Assembly: GCA_963989385.1 (NCBI GenBank)
Contig: OZ022506.1
Span: forward strand, 11,117,841 to 11,181,840
Source of the DNA: Ctena decussata
Taxonomy: Eukaryota > Mollusca > Bivalvia > Lucinida > Lucinidae
DNA length: 64,000 nt
Direction of reading: 5' to 3'
Part shown: positions 45,945-57,101 of the stretch, in pieces
How positions within the stretch are numbered: position 1 is the stretch's first letter
How the letters are laid out: each line of letters begins with the position of its first letter
The notes under the pieces: model-generated
The model's input: the letters and a program-made list of their open reading frames with translations, nothing else
The model's database searches: none
Told to the model about the DNA's origin: nothing
Program-made: the position numbers and the translations under genes

Positions 45945-47629
45945 TGAATGTTCTACATGGATGCACAAGTTGCGCTGAGTCTGTTCTGTTTGTTCATACT
46001 GTAATATGGCACATGTTGGTTTCCATGCCTCTATATACGGACACGGAGGTGACTTACGACCTTACGTCATTTTAACAGTATTAGTCGTATCAGGACCATG
46101 GGAAACTAATATAAACTATTAGTTTTGGTTCCGAGACGCCAGAGAACAAAACGGTGAGAAATAACAAAGTGCTGGGATAGTCTGTGCCACAGATCAGCCG
46201 GTTTTATCCAGAACTTTTTAGATTGAGTTTAAACTGTATATAGAGACTGTTTAAAGTGTAAAATTGAGTGGTGGTAGATTCAACCATTTTAAACCTACTG
46301 TTTTACTCCAACTAGAGGTGTGCCGAGACGAACAGAATTTCTACATAACAACAACAACATTGGCAGGCAAACTCATAATATCTGGAAGACAAACAAAATG
46401 TGGATCCTTAATTATTTACAATATTCTCAATCATTCTGTTGAATTTACTAATAGAATGATTTTTCATACAAGCAATCGGACAGACAACAACTGACCGACT
46501 TTGGTGTTTCAGACGTTATCAGGACAAAGCAATGTCAATAAATGCCCAGCTAGGCAGCTGCAACTAAATTTAGTGTCATTTTATTTTAATTTGTCAAAAA
46601 ATCACACAGAGCAGTACTTTATTCTTTCAGTACTTTTAAGTAAAGGCACTCTCACTTGAAAGGATGTACTGATTTGGTTAAATATTCTGTAAATCGAACA
46701 TTGCATTCACGTGAAACTAACTAAGCTTTTAGTGACAGAGACACTCATACTAGTTTATTACATTTAGATGATGAAAAGCCCTGATTAATTAATTCTGTAA
46801 AGCCATGATGACATTTTCGAGACTTGTTTTTATGTGGAGAAATGCTTGAACATAAGAGCTCATGGAAATAAACCTTTAAATACCTTCTGCCATGGATCCA
46901 AAAGATTGATGGCCTTGAAACCTTGTATATACATGTAGCATTGGGAATTGACGTATTATCAGATTTATTCGAATAATGATATTAGTTTAACCTTGACCTT
47001 TTTTACAACAAGGTCAAACTTTTTTGTATTAAAATTGCATTACATATTTTTGAAGACTTTGGTATAGCCAATCAACTTAATGAGTATTTGAAGAATTTTA
47101 GTACCTGAGGTAATTCTTAGATCGTATCTCAATAGCTTCAGACAGCCCTGTTAAACGAAACGAGTGAGCTGATTGAAGCAAATTATCACATGGAACCTCC
47201 ATGAGTCAGGGAAACAAAAATTTGCTTGAACGGTTCTGGTCACATGACCAAGATGCCCGTTATGTCCATGTGTTATTAAACTTTAAATTCTTTTTCTCCC
47301 AAACATCTAATAATATTGAACAGATGATATCCAGCATTGTGGGACTCATATAGTATCAGGTTTGCTCAAGCGATGACACTAGTTTGATCTTTGACCTTTT
47401 TCTTTTACTCTGGTGAGCAGGACCGCATCGCCCTCTTGTTTTTCGTTTCATAGAAATTGCTGTAAATTTTATGCAAACAATGAAGAAAATGATCAGACGC
47501 ACATTTCTGCTGCGTCTGATCTTAATCTGCACGTTAGCCTCTGTCCCTTTTTATGGACGCTAGGCTTGAATGTGTTATTGAAATCGTATGAGTCATAGGT
47601 GCGTACATTATACTCGGAATTACTTGTAT
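45945..47629. other. Conserved unit sequence, no gene seen
   Basis: Counterpart of 13221..15271 with a deletion of about 340 bp near 46105. The 76-codon ORF at 46264 is not supported as a gene. Confidence 0.4.
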
Positions 47630-47668
47630 TTTTCTTTCTTTCTTTCTTTCTTTGTTCCTTCTTTCTTT
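47630..47668. repeat. (TTTC)n microsatellite
   Basis: Interrupted TTTC repeat. Confidence 0.95.
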
Positions 47669-47776
47669 GTTCATTAGTTTTGTACTGGGTGGTTGTGGGG
47701 AAGGCGGGGGTGGGGTTATGAGACGGGGTGACGCTCTTTTCAATTTCACGAATTGTCATTTAACTTCGCGTAGAGG

Positions 47777-48010
47777 GGTAATAATATTATTACCGGTGAG
47801 GGGGTCACTTTTTTTTAAAGAATAATTGTCGAAAGTAGTCATTATTCTATGAGGGTCAATTCTTCGCGGGGGGTTGAATTATTTCGTGTGTGAGGGTCAT
47901 GATATTATGACCGGAGAGTCATAAAATCATGACCGGGGAGTCACTATTCTTTCAAGAATAATGACCGGGGGGTCGATATTCTATGGAAGTCACTTTACTT
48001 CGTTACACCG
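47777..48010. repeat. Array of small palindromes with GGGG-rich linkers
   Basis: Counterpart of 15428..15660. Confidence 0.7.
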
Positions 48011-48231
48011 GACCTATGGAATTTGTCAATCCCGTTTCCTGGTATGGCATTTCGTTTCTACGTATCTCAAACTGTTGGTAATTCAAAGTAATTTTTGATG
48101 GACCAGAAAATTCACTTTGAGTTGTCAAATAGTTTGTAATGATTTTTGACTCTGGGTTACCGAGAGTAGTTGATATACTGCTCGTATGGCAAGTAGATCA
48201 TTGTGAGGAAGGGCTGGTTGCCAAGAGAACA

Positions 48232-48954
48232 AAGGACCTCTGACAGTTGTAATTCAAATTTGCCTATAAAAGTAGTCAAAAATGAACTTTTGGTATACTT
48301 CAAAATTTTCACTGAAACCTCGGAACTCCCGTTAATTGGCACAAAAACAATTTTTCGGTTATTAAATACATAGACTGAGATTTTTGGTGCAAAAAGTATG
48401 TTTTTATAATTAAATGTATGGAAACTAGGAAAAGTTTTATAAAGATACTTCCCCCCCCAAGTGCCTCAGCTAGCCACTTTGCATTTATGTGTGTACTGTC
48501 AATATACACATTATATATGAGTGGCAAGCTGAGGCACGGGGGTTGGGTGGGAATGATAGTCTACAGCTGAAAAACTGAAAAGTGGGTCGGGTAATTAGAC
48601 CCATTGCATCTAAAAATCAGGCTAGCATACTTTTTATTTACATATAATTGCATGTTATATGCAGTTGTAGTGTTTACTTTATTTTAAGCATGTTTAACAA
48701 AATAATTTTCAGTAAATAAGAAAAGTCGAAAATTTGATGTATTTTGGTTAACCGATAATTCCACTTACCCCTTTTGAGAAAGTCAGTGAGAGTAAGTCTG
48801 CAGACATAATATTTTTTCAAAATCAGTATGAAAACTTCTTTATAATGCATAAGTCTTCATGTTAATGCAATATCATCAACATTGGCTTCCGATGGAAGCT
48901 GCAGTAATTTGTTGAAAAATAGGCAAATTTGCATTGAAATTGTCAGAGGTCCTT
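48232..48954. mobile_element. MITE-like element with 35-bp inverted termini
   Basis: Counterpart of 15886..16603. It contains the C/G-tract hairpin at about 48451..48551. Confidence 0.5.
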
Positions 48955-49134
48955 TGCAGGCCCCAAAAAGTTCCATGTGAAAACAATAATGAAGGATACC
49001 CAAAAAGTGTCTAAATACATGCAATTATAACAATCATTCTAGCCAATTTACACAGAAAGAAATGGACATAAACACATCTTGTGTTACAAGATCTTGAAAA
49101 CTGAAACTGTAATTGATCTCATACATTAAGGTCA

Positions 49135-49386
49135 TAATAATTGAGCCGCGACACGACAAAACCAACGCAGGGGCATGTACGCCCAGCAAGACTTAGGTCA
49201 GCCTAAGCATTTGCCCGGTCTGATTAGAATTTCGCTCTGTGCTTAATTGGTAGCTAAGGGTCTAAGCTAACTCCATTGGGACAGCGAAGATTCTGATCAG
49301 ACTGGGCGGATGCCCGGACTGAACTGAGTCTTCGCTGGGCGCAGATGCCACTTTGTTGGTTTTGCCGTGTCGCGGCTCAATTATTA
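49135..49386. mobile_element. Foldback MITE, 'GAGCCGCGACACGAC' family, copy 1
   Basis: Counterpart of 16786..17034. Confidence 0.8.
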
Positions 49387-49573
49387 TTTTTTCTAGTTAG
49401 TCTAAGAGTGCTTTTAGGTTATGGATTCGAGTTTTAAAAAATGATACATGTATCATGCTTGTTTTATTTATTCATTTTGAAACAATGTTTAAAGCTCTCA
49501 ATTAAGAAGAAACATTCAAGTCGCATCTCAAGATGTTTTTATGTATATTCTTTATCGTTATCGTCTCCCATTT

Positions 49574-49810
49574 GAGCCGCGACACGACAAAACCAACAAT
49601 GTGGTTGTGCGCCCAGCGCAGACTCAGATCAGCCTGGGCATCTGCCCAGTCTGATAAGCGTCTTCGCTGTCCGCATGGAGTTAGCTTAGGCCCTTAGCTA
49701 CCCTTTGAGCCCTTAACGTTGAGTATGATCAAGTTGGGCGGATGTCCAGGCTGATCGGAGTCTACGCTGGGGGACACAACCAAATTGTTGGTTTTGTCCT
49801 GTCGCGGCTC
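49574..49810. mobile_element. Foldback MITE, 'GAGCCGCGACACGAC' family, copy 2
   Basis: Counterpart of 17220..17455, intact here, giving the empty site for the unit B transposon. Confidence 0.8.
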
Positions 49811-49824
49811 ATTTGATGTCTTAA

Positions 49825-50443
49825 AGACAGGATGGTACTATATAAGGAGGATTAACTTCCACGGTGTCATTCTTGGACGGACACACGGCGCCAAGTGTGT
49901 GCAACTATGGTTACGTACCGTTGAGCCACTTGGGTAACGTTAGCCGGGCCGGGTAGCGCAATCGGTAGGGCACCTGACTCGTAAGTCAGAGGTCCTGGGT
50001 TCGAATCCCGGTCTGGCCACATACTTTCGTTTCTCCTTCCGCTGATTCAAGAAGGGCAGTTGTCAGTTACTGGCGAAAGTATGTGCACTTAGTACTGGTT
50101 AACCGCTTAGGAGGTCTAATCCTGCCGAGGAATAGTGTGGTTAGGTTAACTGACCGTCCCGACATGACCTTAGTTGTTTACCGTGGACGTTAAGCATCAA
50201 ATCAACCAACCAACCAACTTGGGTAACGTCGACAAGAGAATAGGACTGAACTGAACTGAACAGTGTCATTCTGTCTCTTGATCAGATAGTGTCAACACCT
50301 CCCTTCAGCCAATGAAATTATTATAACTGGTAATTCTCGTCCACTGATTGGTTGAATAAATTTTCACACCTTTACCTGTACAGGTGAGATATGCTATTGC
50401 TGATCACCAGACCCCCCCCCCCCCCGGCAGAGAAGTCCTGTCT
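49825..50443. mobile_element. TTAA-flanked MITE carrying a nested SINE
   Basis: Same insertion at the same site as 34399..35011, with TTAA at 49821..49824 and 50444..50447. A C-tract near 50412..50425 is longer than in B. Confidence 0.85.
49941..50216 (+). mobile_element. tRNA-derived SINE nested in the TTAA MITE
   Basis: Same insertion as 34515..34790 with the ACTTGGGTAACGT-type flanking duplication. It was therefore copied by the segmental duplication, not inserted twice. Confidence 0.9.
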
Positions 50444-50558
50444 TTAAACAGGATGTGGAAAACGATTGTGTCGGTTCCTGGTCTTTGCCTTCTCATCTCC
50501 ATCTTCCGATCAGCAGTAAAACTACCGAGGTTGGGCTGGGTTTGTAAGTAAGTAAGAA

Positions 50559-50646
50559 CACAGTGTCGGAGCGGAAATGTACAGTGTTTGAGATTGTATC
50601 GTCTCCTGTGATTCTCTACAGTGAGAATCCGACACTTGGTGTAAAG
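50559..50646 (+). repeat. Left terminal inverted repeat
   Basis: It begins with the heptamer CACAGTG. It also contains an internal inverted pair GTGTCGGA/TCCGACAC and two further ACAGTG copies. Confidence 0.9.
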
Positions 50647-51249
50647 CGATACACGGAGAGAGTAAGTAAACATGACGATGGTTTCTTTAATTTCATTATT
50701 ATCTTGCTTATTGCGATTTCTATGGATTGCTTATAATATACGAAGAACTTCAGAGGATGAATGCTTTATGTTTTTCCCCAAGTTGTGCACACACAAGTTC
50801 TTGATCATTTGAACTCGCAAAACAGCACACGATTTCGTCCATGTGAAGGGTCGTGTATTCTCGTGTCAAGGCACATATAAACTGTTATTTTTTCAGCAAA
50901 TGAGTATTGGTCTTTAAAATATCTGAGGTTAACGGTAGTACCTCGGTTTTTATGTTTGGGGTGAATAAAAGTGATGAAATGGTGAGGTGTTCATCGATTG
51001 ATATTCGTACAGTCACTTGCAGAAGACAGCTTGGAAATTGTACAGTGACCCGCCATTATCTTTGTACAGTGACTCGGATCGCATTGTTTTTCATCAAGCT
51101 GAGTTAATGCATTTCATTTCGACAGCGACGACCCTTCGACATTTTTTACTTCCAGAATTCAGAATATAAATCCTTTAATCATGTTTGGACCCGAATAGTT
51201 TACTGGTGGTACGCCAACATTTGTTTCATATAAGACAGTTGTCGCGGAC
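50647..51249. other. Left subterminal region with GTACAGTSAC repeats
   Basis: GTACAGTCAC at 51007 and GTACAGTGAC at 51040 and 51064. Inverted copies sit at matching distances from the right end. No gene seen. Confidence 0.6.
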
Positions 51250-51260
51250 AGAAAGAATAC

Positions 51261-51570
51261 GCCGGGCCGCGTAGCGCAGTCGGTAGCGCATCTGACTGAA
51301 GAGCCAGAGGTACCGGGTTCGATACCCAGTCCGGCCACATACTTTCGTGGAAATTGATCATGAAATCTTTTCTACGGTCATTTTCCCCCTTCCACTGATT
51401 CAAGAAGGGCAGTTGTCAGTTACTGGTGAAGTATGGACACTTGGTACTGGTTAACTGCTTAGGAGGTCTAAGCCTGCCCAGGAATAGTGTGGTAAGGTTA
51501 ACTGACCGTCCCGACATGACCATAGCTGTTTACCGTGGACGTAAAGCAACAACACAACAACAACAACAAC
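51261..51570 (+). mobile_element. tRNA-derived SINE
   Basis: The head GCCGGGCCGCGTAGCGCAGT has box A and a box B (GGTTCGATACC), and its anticodon region reads GAA (Phe-like). The body and 3' domain match the SINE at 34515 (GTCCCGACATGACC, then GTGGACGTAAAGC) and end in (CAA)n. It is flanked by AGAAAGAATAC (51250..51260 and 51571..51581). Confidence 0.92.
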
Positions 51571-51660
51571 AGAAAGAATACACTTTTAGAACCTCAGTCA
51601 TCGATTTCATGAGACTTACATGGCAGCAGTTTGAGATACTGGTTTATCGCCTTTGATGCC

Positions 51661-52292
51661 ATGAACGTAAAGCATACATACATGCATTGTTGAGTCACAA
51701 TATACTACCATACACAAAACGCTACCGAGATAGCATTTTATGTATCCCTGCCTACACAAAATGCTACCAAAAAGCATATTGTGTAGGCAGTGTACACAAA
51801 ATGCTTTCTGGTAGCGTTTTGTGTAGGTAGGGTACATATGTTATTTGACTGGTCGTTCGAGGATACACAATTAATATGCTGACTACCAGGAAAAAGTATC
51901 ACTTTTAAGCTCGACTTAATGACTTGGACCCAGAAACACATGTTTAAGGCAACCCCGGTCTTAGTTGACATTATCGTACCCATGCGCGGATACAGGGGCG
52001 GGAGACGGGGATCAAACCCCCCCTCATTTTCCAACAATGAGTTTTACAATCATTATGGTAAAATTTGTCGGAACCCTCTGATCTGAAGCTCGACGGAATG
52101 GACGCCGGGGAAATTTTGGTCCCTCATTTTCATGTTAGATGGAGCATATTGTGTAGGGCATATATGATACCTTCACAATATGTTCCCAAATTTTGAGATA
52201 GCATTTTGTGTAGGCAGGGATACACAAAATGCTATGTCGGTAGCGTTTTGTGTATGGTAGCATATTGCGGCTCAACAATGCATGTACTTTAG
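51661..52292. mobile_element. Foldback element built of 'ACACAAAACGCTACC' blocks
   Basis: The left part (CATGCATTGTTGAG, ACCATACACAAAACGCTACC, TATCCCTGCCTACACAAAATG) recurs inverted on the right in the same order. The block also repeats within each arm. Total about 630 bp. Non-coding. Confidence 0.8.
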
Positions 52293-52611
52293 AAATTAAA
52301 AACAAATATGCACATAGCGCGTTGATAAAATAGTCATACACCAATTACATTGCCGAAGTCAAATGTCTATCAACAAGAAATAGCTTTCGCTCTACAATAC
52401 TAGTACCGTTGTGTCTCAGTGTACTTTCTCAGAAGACACACACACATGCACGACACACGATAATTCCTTCAATTTCACATGTACGCTCAGCGAAGACTCA
52501 GATCAGTATGTGCATTCGTGCAGTCTTATTAGAGTCTTCGCTGGCTACATAAGGCAGCCCCACGATCCGTAGTTATGCAATGAGCGCCCAGCAAAAACTG
52601 ATTAATTTCGT
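52293..52611. other. Remnant of a 'GAGCCG'-type foldback MITE, left part
   Basis: TCAGCGAAGACTCAGATCAG and TTAGAGTCTTCGCTGG resemble the internal blocks of the foldback MITEs at unit ends. No gene seen. Confidence 0.45.
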
Positions 52612-52818
52612 GCCTTGAGGAGCGCTGTGGCCTAGTGGTAGAGCCTCGCACTCCGGAGCGAGAGGTCGGGGCTCGATCCTCACTCGAGGCGCCGTGTTGT
52701 GTTCTTGAGCAGGGCACATTTACTCCCAAAAGATACTGGTGATACCCCGGAAGTGGTTTCTCCGTCCCGACTTGACTGAAAAATTGTTTACTGGGACGTT
52801 AAGCAAAAGCAAAACGAA
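52612..52818 (+). mobile_element. tRNA-derived SINE, second family
   Basis: The head has box A TGGCCTAGTGGTAGAGCC and box B GGCTCGATCC. The 3' part has GTCCCGACTTGACTG...GGGACGTTAAGC and an A-rich tail. It shares only the conserved 3' domain with the other SINEs. Confidence 0.82.
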
Positions 52819-53640
52819 AATGTCGTGTCTCGGCTCTGAGTCAGGGCACATCATTTCCTACATTTTCACAAGTGCGCTCAGCGAAGACTGCGCAGTCTGA
52901 ACATCCTTCTCTGGGAGTGGCGAGCGAAGACTCTGATCAGACTGCGCAGACGCAAAGGCTGGTCTGAGTCTTAACGGTGCGCACTGGGGAAACTGTATGG
53001 AATATTGTGCCTCGGCTCATTTATCTTTATGTCAGCGATTCCTTTTACAGAAATAGTATTTAAGCTTGATAATTTTCAATGTGTATCTTATTGAAAGTCA
53101 TAGATATGCCGTAAATTGCTTCTCAAAGACGTCGAAACGTTACATTTAGAGGTTACGTTTTGTACGCCAGTGACATGCGCAATATCCGAGTGAACTTTGT
53201 TAAATGCAGGTCCGTACACAGGAAATTGGTAGTACCACCGTGATGATAGATGGAATTAATTTGTGACGGGGGGTTTTCTTGGTCTTTATGTGCAGGAAAA
53301 CAAGACAACAAGGGCTTCGCAAGCGGCGCATAATACGCCCGTCTAAATGTCATAAAGCAGTAACAGAATGAACAAGTTTGCTTACAAAAGGATAGACAGG
53401 CAGACAACAGGGGCAACCACTCTATAATTAAAGACTGCAACATTATTTAAATATTTAACACATTAAACCAAAAATCAGCTTCCACTTGGTAAGTTGCTTT
53501 GCCAAATTAGAGATAACCTAAATATACTAGATATACCTTTTTTGGTTCTAGTAAATTCCCTTGAAACGATTTATTATATACACATACCATTTATTTCGAA
53601 TGGTTAAGGAGTTAGAATAAACAGGAAATTTATGCAAGGG
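52819..53640. other. Foldback-MITE remnant then unrecognised sequence
   Basis: 52860..53030 carries AGCGAAGAC/GTCTGA blocks of the same foldback family, ending GTGCCTCGGCTC. 53041..53640 holds only short ORFs (longest 96 codons, minus strand) with no recognised domain. Confidence 0.4.
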
Positions 53641-53972
53641 CAGATAATTCAGAAAGTAAGCCAGAGTTGTGGTTCTTGTTCAGCATACATTGCCCCATTA
53701 TTATACACATTCCTACAAAGCTTCATTCTAAAATTTCAAAAGGTTCAGGAGATATGGAGTGAATGAGAAACACCTGAAAATACTAATCAAATGGAGGTTA
53801 CTCCAAAATTAAGAAAGAGGGAGCAACCATTCTTATATATGAAACATTGTCTTGTGTTCATGCACATTGCTATAAAGTTTCATCATGATATTCCAAACGG
53901 TTACTAAGTTATGGCATGCACAAGATAAGTATACACAAAAAAGGCTAAAAATACTAATGAAATGGACGTAAA
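53641..53972. repeat. Mollusc-type degenerate tandem repeat, left part
   Basis: Units with 'AAGTTTCATCATGATATTCC', 'GGTTACTAAGTTATGG' and 'AAATGGA' recur every 150-190 bp. The array continues at 55136 after a MITE. Confidence 0.65.
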
Positions 53973-55135
53973 GGCCCTGTCACACTACAACGTTTCAGAC
54001 AACGCATGCCGACGTATGAAAAATTTATCCAATACGCTGGCATACGCTGGAGATAAATTAAAACATCAAACAGCAGCCGCTTTCGGAACGCACAAATAGC
54101 GTACTGAAACGTATAAATAACTTACTCACAACTTATCCCTAGCGTATACATAACTTATACAAGCGTATAACAGCGTGTTCCCAGCGTATCTGTAGCGTTC
54201 TTGTCTTATTCCGAACGCATGCACCACGTTAGTCTAACTTACGCCGACCTTATGTATAGCGTGTTGGAGCGTGCTTCGGCGATCAGATGTAAAGCGACGG
54301 CTCTCTACAACACTTTTTATTGTAGTGGACGTGGGTCGATGGACATGCCTAAAAAGCGAAAATTAGAGAATTTTGCAGGTAGTAGCTGACCTAAGAAAAC
54401 TCCATCTTTACCACCTGCATGCCTACCGTCGTCCCAATCATCACCCGACTGCCATGCCTTCGATGGTAGCCAACCTCCCTCTCGCGCAGACTCCTATGCC
54501 ACTTTAGTGATACCCGTGGCGGCATATGCAGCAGCTGTGGTGGCATCTGAGGTGTCAACCTCCTCTCAAGCTCCAAAACGACAAGCAGAAGCGGTCCAAG
54601 ACGATTCCTTATTTAAAAGTGATGAATTGCTGATCTGTATCCAATATATATAGCTGAAGCCCAAGCCGCTGGCGGATATGTTACCTAAATATGCTCAGTG
54701 CGTTCGTGACACGTTGAATAAGTTCTAAGGTCGTCAGGCATAGGTTGGATACGTTCTGGATACGTTCGGTATAAGTTATAGGTAAGTTACCTATAAGTTA
54801 GAAATAAGTCACGCGTACGCTACACAATGGACCTGCTGGCTGCCGACGTATGTCAACGTATGATTAACTTACGAGTTACGTGCATGAACGTACGCATAAC
54901 TTACCTGTCGCATACACCAAACTTATAAACAATACGTCGGCGTACGCTGAAAATTTTATGCATGCACAAAATTTTGGGCCGCATGTGACGTACAACAACT
55001 TATGTCAACGTATTTGGGCGTGCTCGTAACTTGTTCATAACGTACCCCTAACTTATTCAACGTACACCAGCGTGTTTGCTAAATTTCTCATACGTCGGCA
55101 TACGCTGATGCTATACGTCACTGTGTGACAGCCAC
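53973..55135. mobile_element. MITE with GGCCCTGTCACAC ends and ACGTATG/TAACTTA iterations
   Basis: It starts GGCCCTGTCACACTACAACG and ends CACTGTGTGACAGCC, giving inverted TGTCACAC ends. TAA occurs on both flanks (possible 3-bp duplication). Much of the interior consists of scattered copies, in both orientations, of CGTATG, AACTTA and AGCGTA-type words. Short ORFs at 54201 and 54391 are not supported. Confidence 0.7.
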
Positions 55136-55500
55136 ATAACTCTAAAGGGAAGAAAGGGAGAGCAGCCACTGTTGTAGATGACGCATCGTTAGGACTTCAT
55201 ACACATTGCTTTGAAGTTTTATAAAGATATCCCAAACGGTTATCTAGTTATGGCGCGCACAAGTCTTGCAGAAAAAAATTGATCAAAGGGGCATAACTTC
55301 AAAACTAAGAAAGGGGGAGCAACCGTGCTTGTACGCGACACGTTCCGCCAACCTAATACATATGCCTGTTAAATTTCATGAAGATATCCCAAATGGTTAC
55401 TGAGTTATGGCGCGCACAAGAATGTTTACGGACAGACGGACGGACAGACGGACGGACAGCGCCATGACATAATACGTCCGTTGTTTTCAAAACGGGCGTA
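55136..55500. repeat. Mollusc-type degenerate tandem repeat, right part
   Basis: It has 'GATATCCCAAACGGTTA', 'AGTTATGGCGCGCACAAG' and a terminal GGACAGACGGACGGACAGAC microsatellite at about 55432..55458. Confidence 0.7.
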
Positions 55501-55794
55501 TAAAAATAACATGTCAGACAAATTCCAGTAAGATCAAACTTCCTGCTTTTGAGCGTTGATAAGTATAATGTATCCTTGGTAACAGAATCTTGTTCATAAT
55601 TACAGGTTACCAGATCCATATATTATGGATGAATCTTTTGTATCATTTTCATCACAACACATCTCATTCCATCATCATCATCATAATCATCATCATCTCG
55701 GACACAATGTTACCTGGATTCGTTTATAAAACAAGACAGTGTAGCTCACCTGTAATATGCCTTGTCAAGCAAACTAATATATCAGTTAAAATCT
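55501..55794. other. AT-rich sequence with an (ATC)n microsatellite
   Basis: CATCATCATCATAATCATCATCATC at about 55672..55696. Nothing else recognised. Confidence 0.5.
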
Positions 55795-56260
55795 GAAGTT
55801 GGTACATAAAAAGTCTTCAAGTTACAAGACAAAAATCACTCAACCATGACATATAGGTCACAGTGACCTACATTTATTTTGAGGTGCAACATCCCGTCAT
55901 ACTGATTCATATACAAAAAATGAAGTTCTTTAATAAAAAAATCCTGAAATTATACTGCATAATGACTCAACTGTGAAATGTATGTCAACAAGTTCTACAT
56001 TTTTATTACTTGAAACATCGGGTCACGCTGACTCGTATATAAAAATTCGAAGTTGATACATGAACTAGTCTTCAAGTTATAAGACATAAACACTCAACCA
56101 TGAAATGTAGGTCACAGTGACCTACATTTATTTTGAGGTGAAAAATCTGGTCATACCAACTCGTATACAAAAATGAAGTACATAGATACAAAAGTCTTTA
56201 AGTTATAAGGCAAAGTCATTTAACAATGAAATGTAGGTCACCACAGCCTTGAGGTCATAA
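55795..56260. repeat. 127-bp tandem repeat with oestrogen-response-element-like palindrome
   Basis: About 3.5 units containing 'CTTCAAGTTATAAGAC', 'ACTCAACCATGAAATGTAGG' and 'ACTCGTATACAAAAAT'. The perfect palindrome AGGTCACAGTGACCT is at 55855..55869 and 56109..56123 (254 bp apart). Degenerate forms lie near 55982 and 56236, one period away. Confidence 0.8.
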
Positions 56261-57101
56261 TACCATAAGACAATGTCACATGGTTCACTGATGACGGACC
56301 AAGATTAAGCGCAAGTGTTTGAAATAGATAAGCAGAAAAAACACACACTTTTTTAGGTGTCCAAGATTTTGATAGCTAGCCACACCCAGGCATAGACCCT
56401 GGGGCTAGGAGTCATGAAATGAAAGCTGACCCTCCAAGGTACCTTTGGTCCAAGTATGAATTTTTTTTTTTGCTGAGTGGTTACTGAGATACAAAGTTTT
56501 TGAAGAACTTGGTTTAAACGCGTGCATATGGAATGGACCAGATGCTGACATACGCCACAAAGGGTCGTCTACATCAGATAGGAGGCGAATACGGCTGTAG
56601 TGGTGGTAATATTTGCTTTCGATGTGATTGAAGGTCAGCTGAACATGGTAAAAGAAGCAAATACTATATACAAGTGACTGTACAGAAAAATTCTTGAAAA
56701 TCGCAATTGTCTGTACGACAGCATACCAAGTCACTGTACAACAATCGATACATGCAGTGTCCTGTAAATTGAAGAACTTTTAGGATTTATCTCCAGTGCA
56801 GATCCGCTTCGAAGATGTTATTTCACAAATATATGTTTCTATAATGTGGTCCTTATGAAAACAATCGGTGTTTCGTTCGATAATGCGATAAATACACATT
56901 TCGTCATTGATGCGATCATGCATATTTTTGCATGCAAAGATGTTTGAGACTTGTGCATTACACTAAGAACACTTTATAAATGACATTTACCTTCTTTAGG
57001 TATTCCAAATTTACTGATGCGTCAAACGGACCAAAACAGTCTGGCTTTTTAATCATAACTTGAGAAAATTGCCAACATTACTTACCGTGTATATTGACAT
57101 C
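56261..57101. other. Right subterminal region of the CACAGTG transposon
   Basis: Inverted copies of the subterminal motif occur at 56674..56683 and 56730..56739. A 109-codon minus-strand ORF (56405..56734) has no recognised domain and overlaps them. Confidence 0.5.

Larger units (their letters stand above)
35098..50529. repeat. Tandem segmental-duplication unit C
   Basis: Third copy, about 15.4 kb. It carries an intact esterase, a private Penelope-like insertion, the TTAA MITE/SINE shared with B, and private deletions relative to A (for example around 41680 and 46105). Confidence 0.9.

Noticed and set aside
56960..57085. Exon-like minus-strand piece (MIKKPDCFGPFDASVNLEY then AAGGTAAAT)
   Set aside because: Only about 20 codons, no partner exon, and it lies in the subterminal part of the transposon, which resembles the other end. 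Too weak to call.
50647..57101. Search for a RAG1/RAG2-like or Transib transposase inside the CACAGTG element
   Set aside because: No ORF above about 110 codons and no recognisable catalytic segment. The interior is nested repeats.
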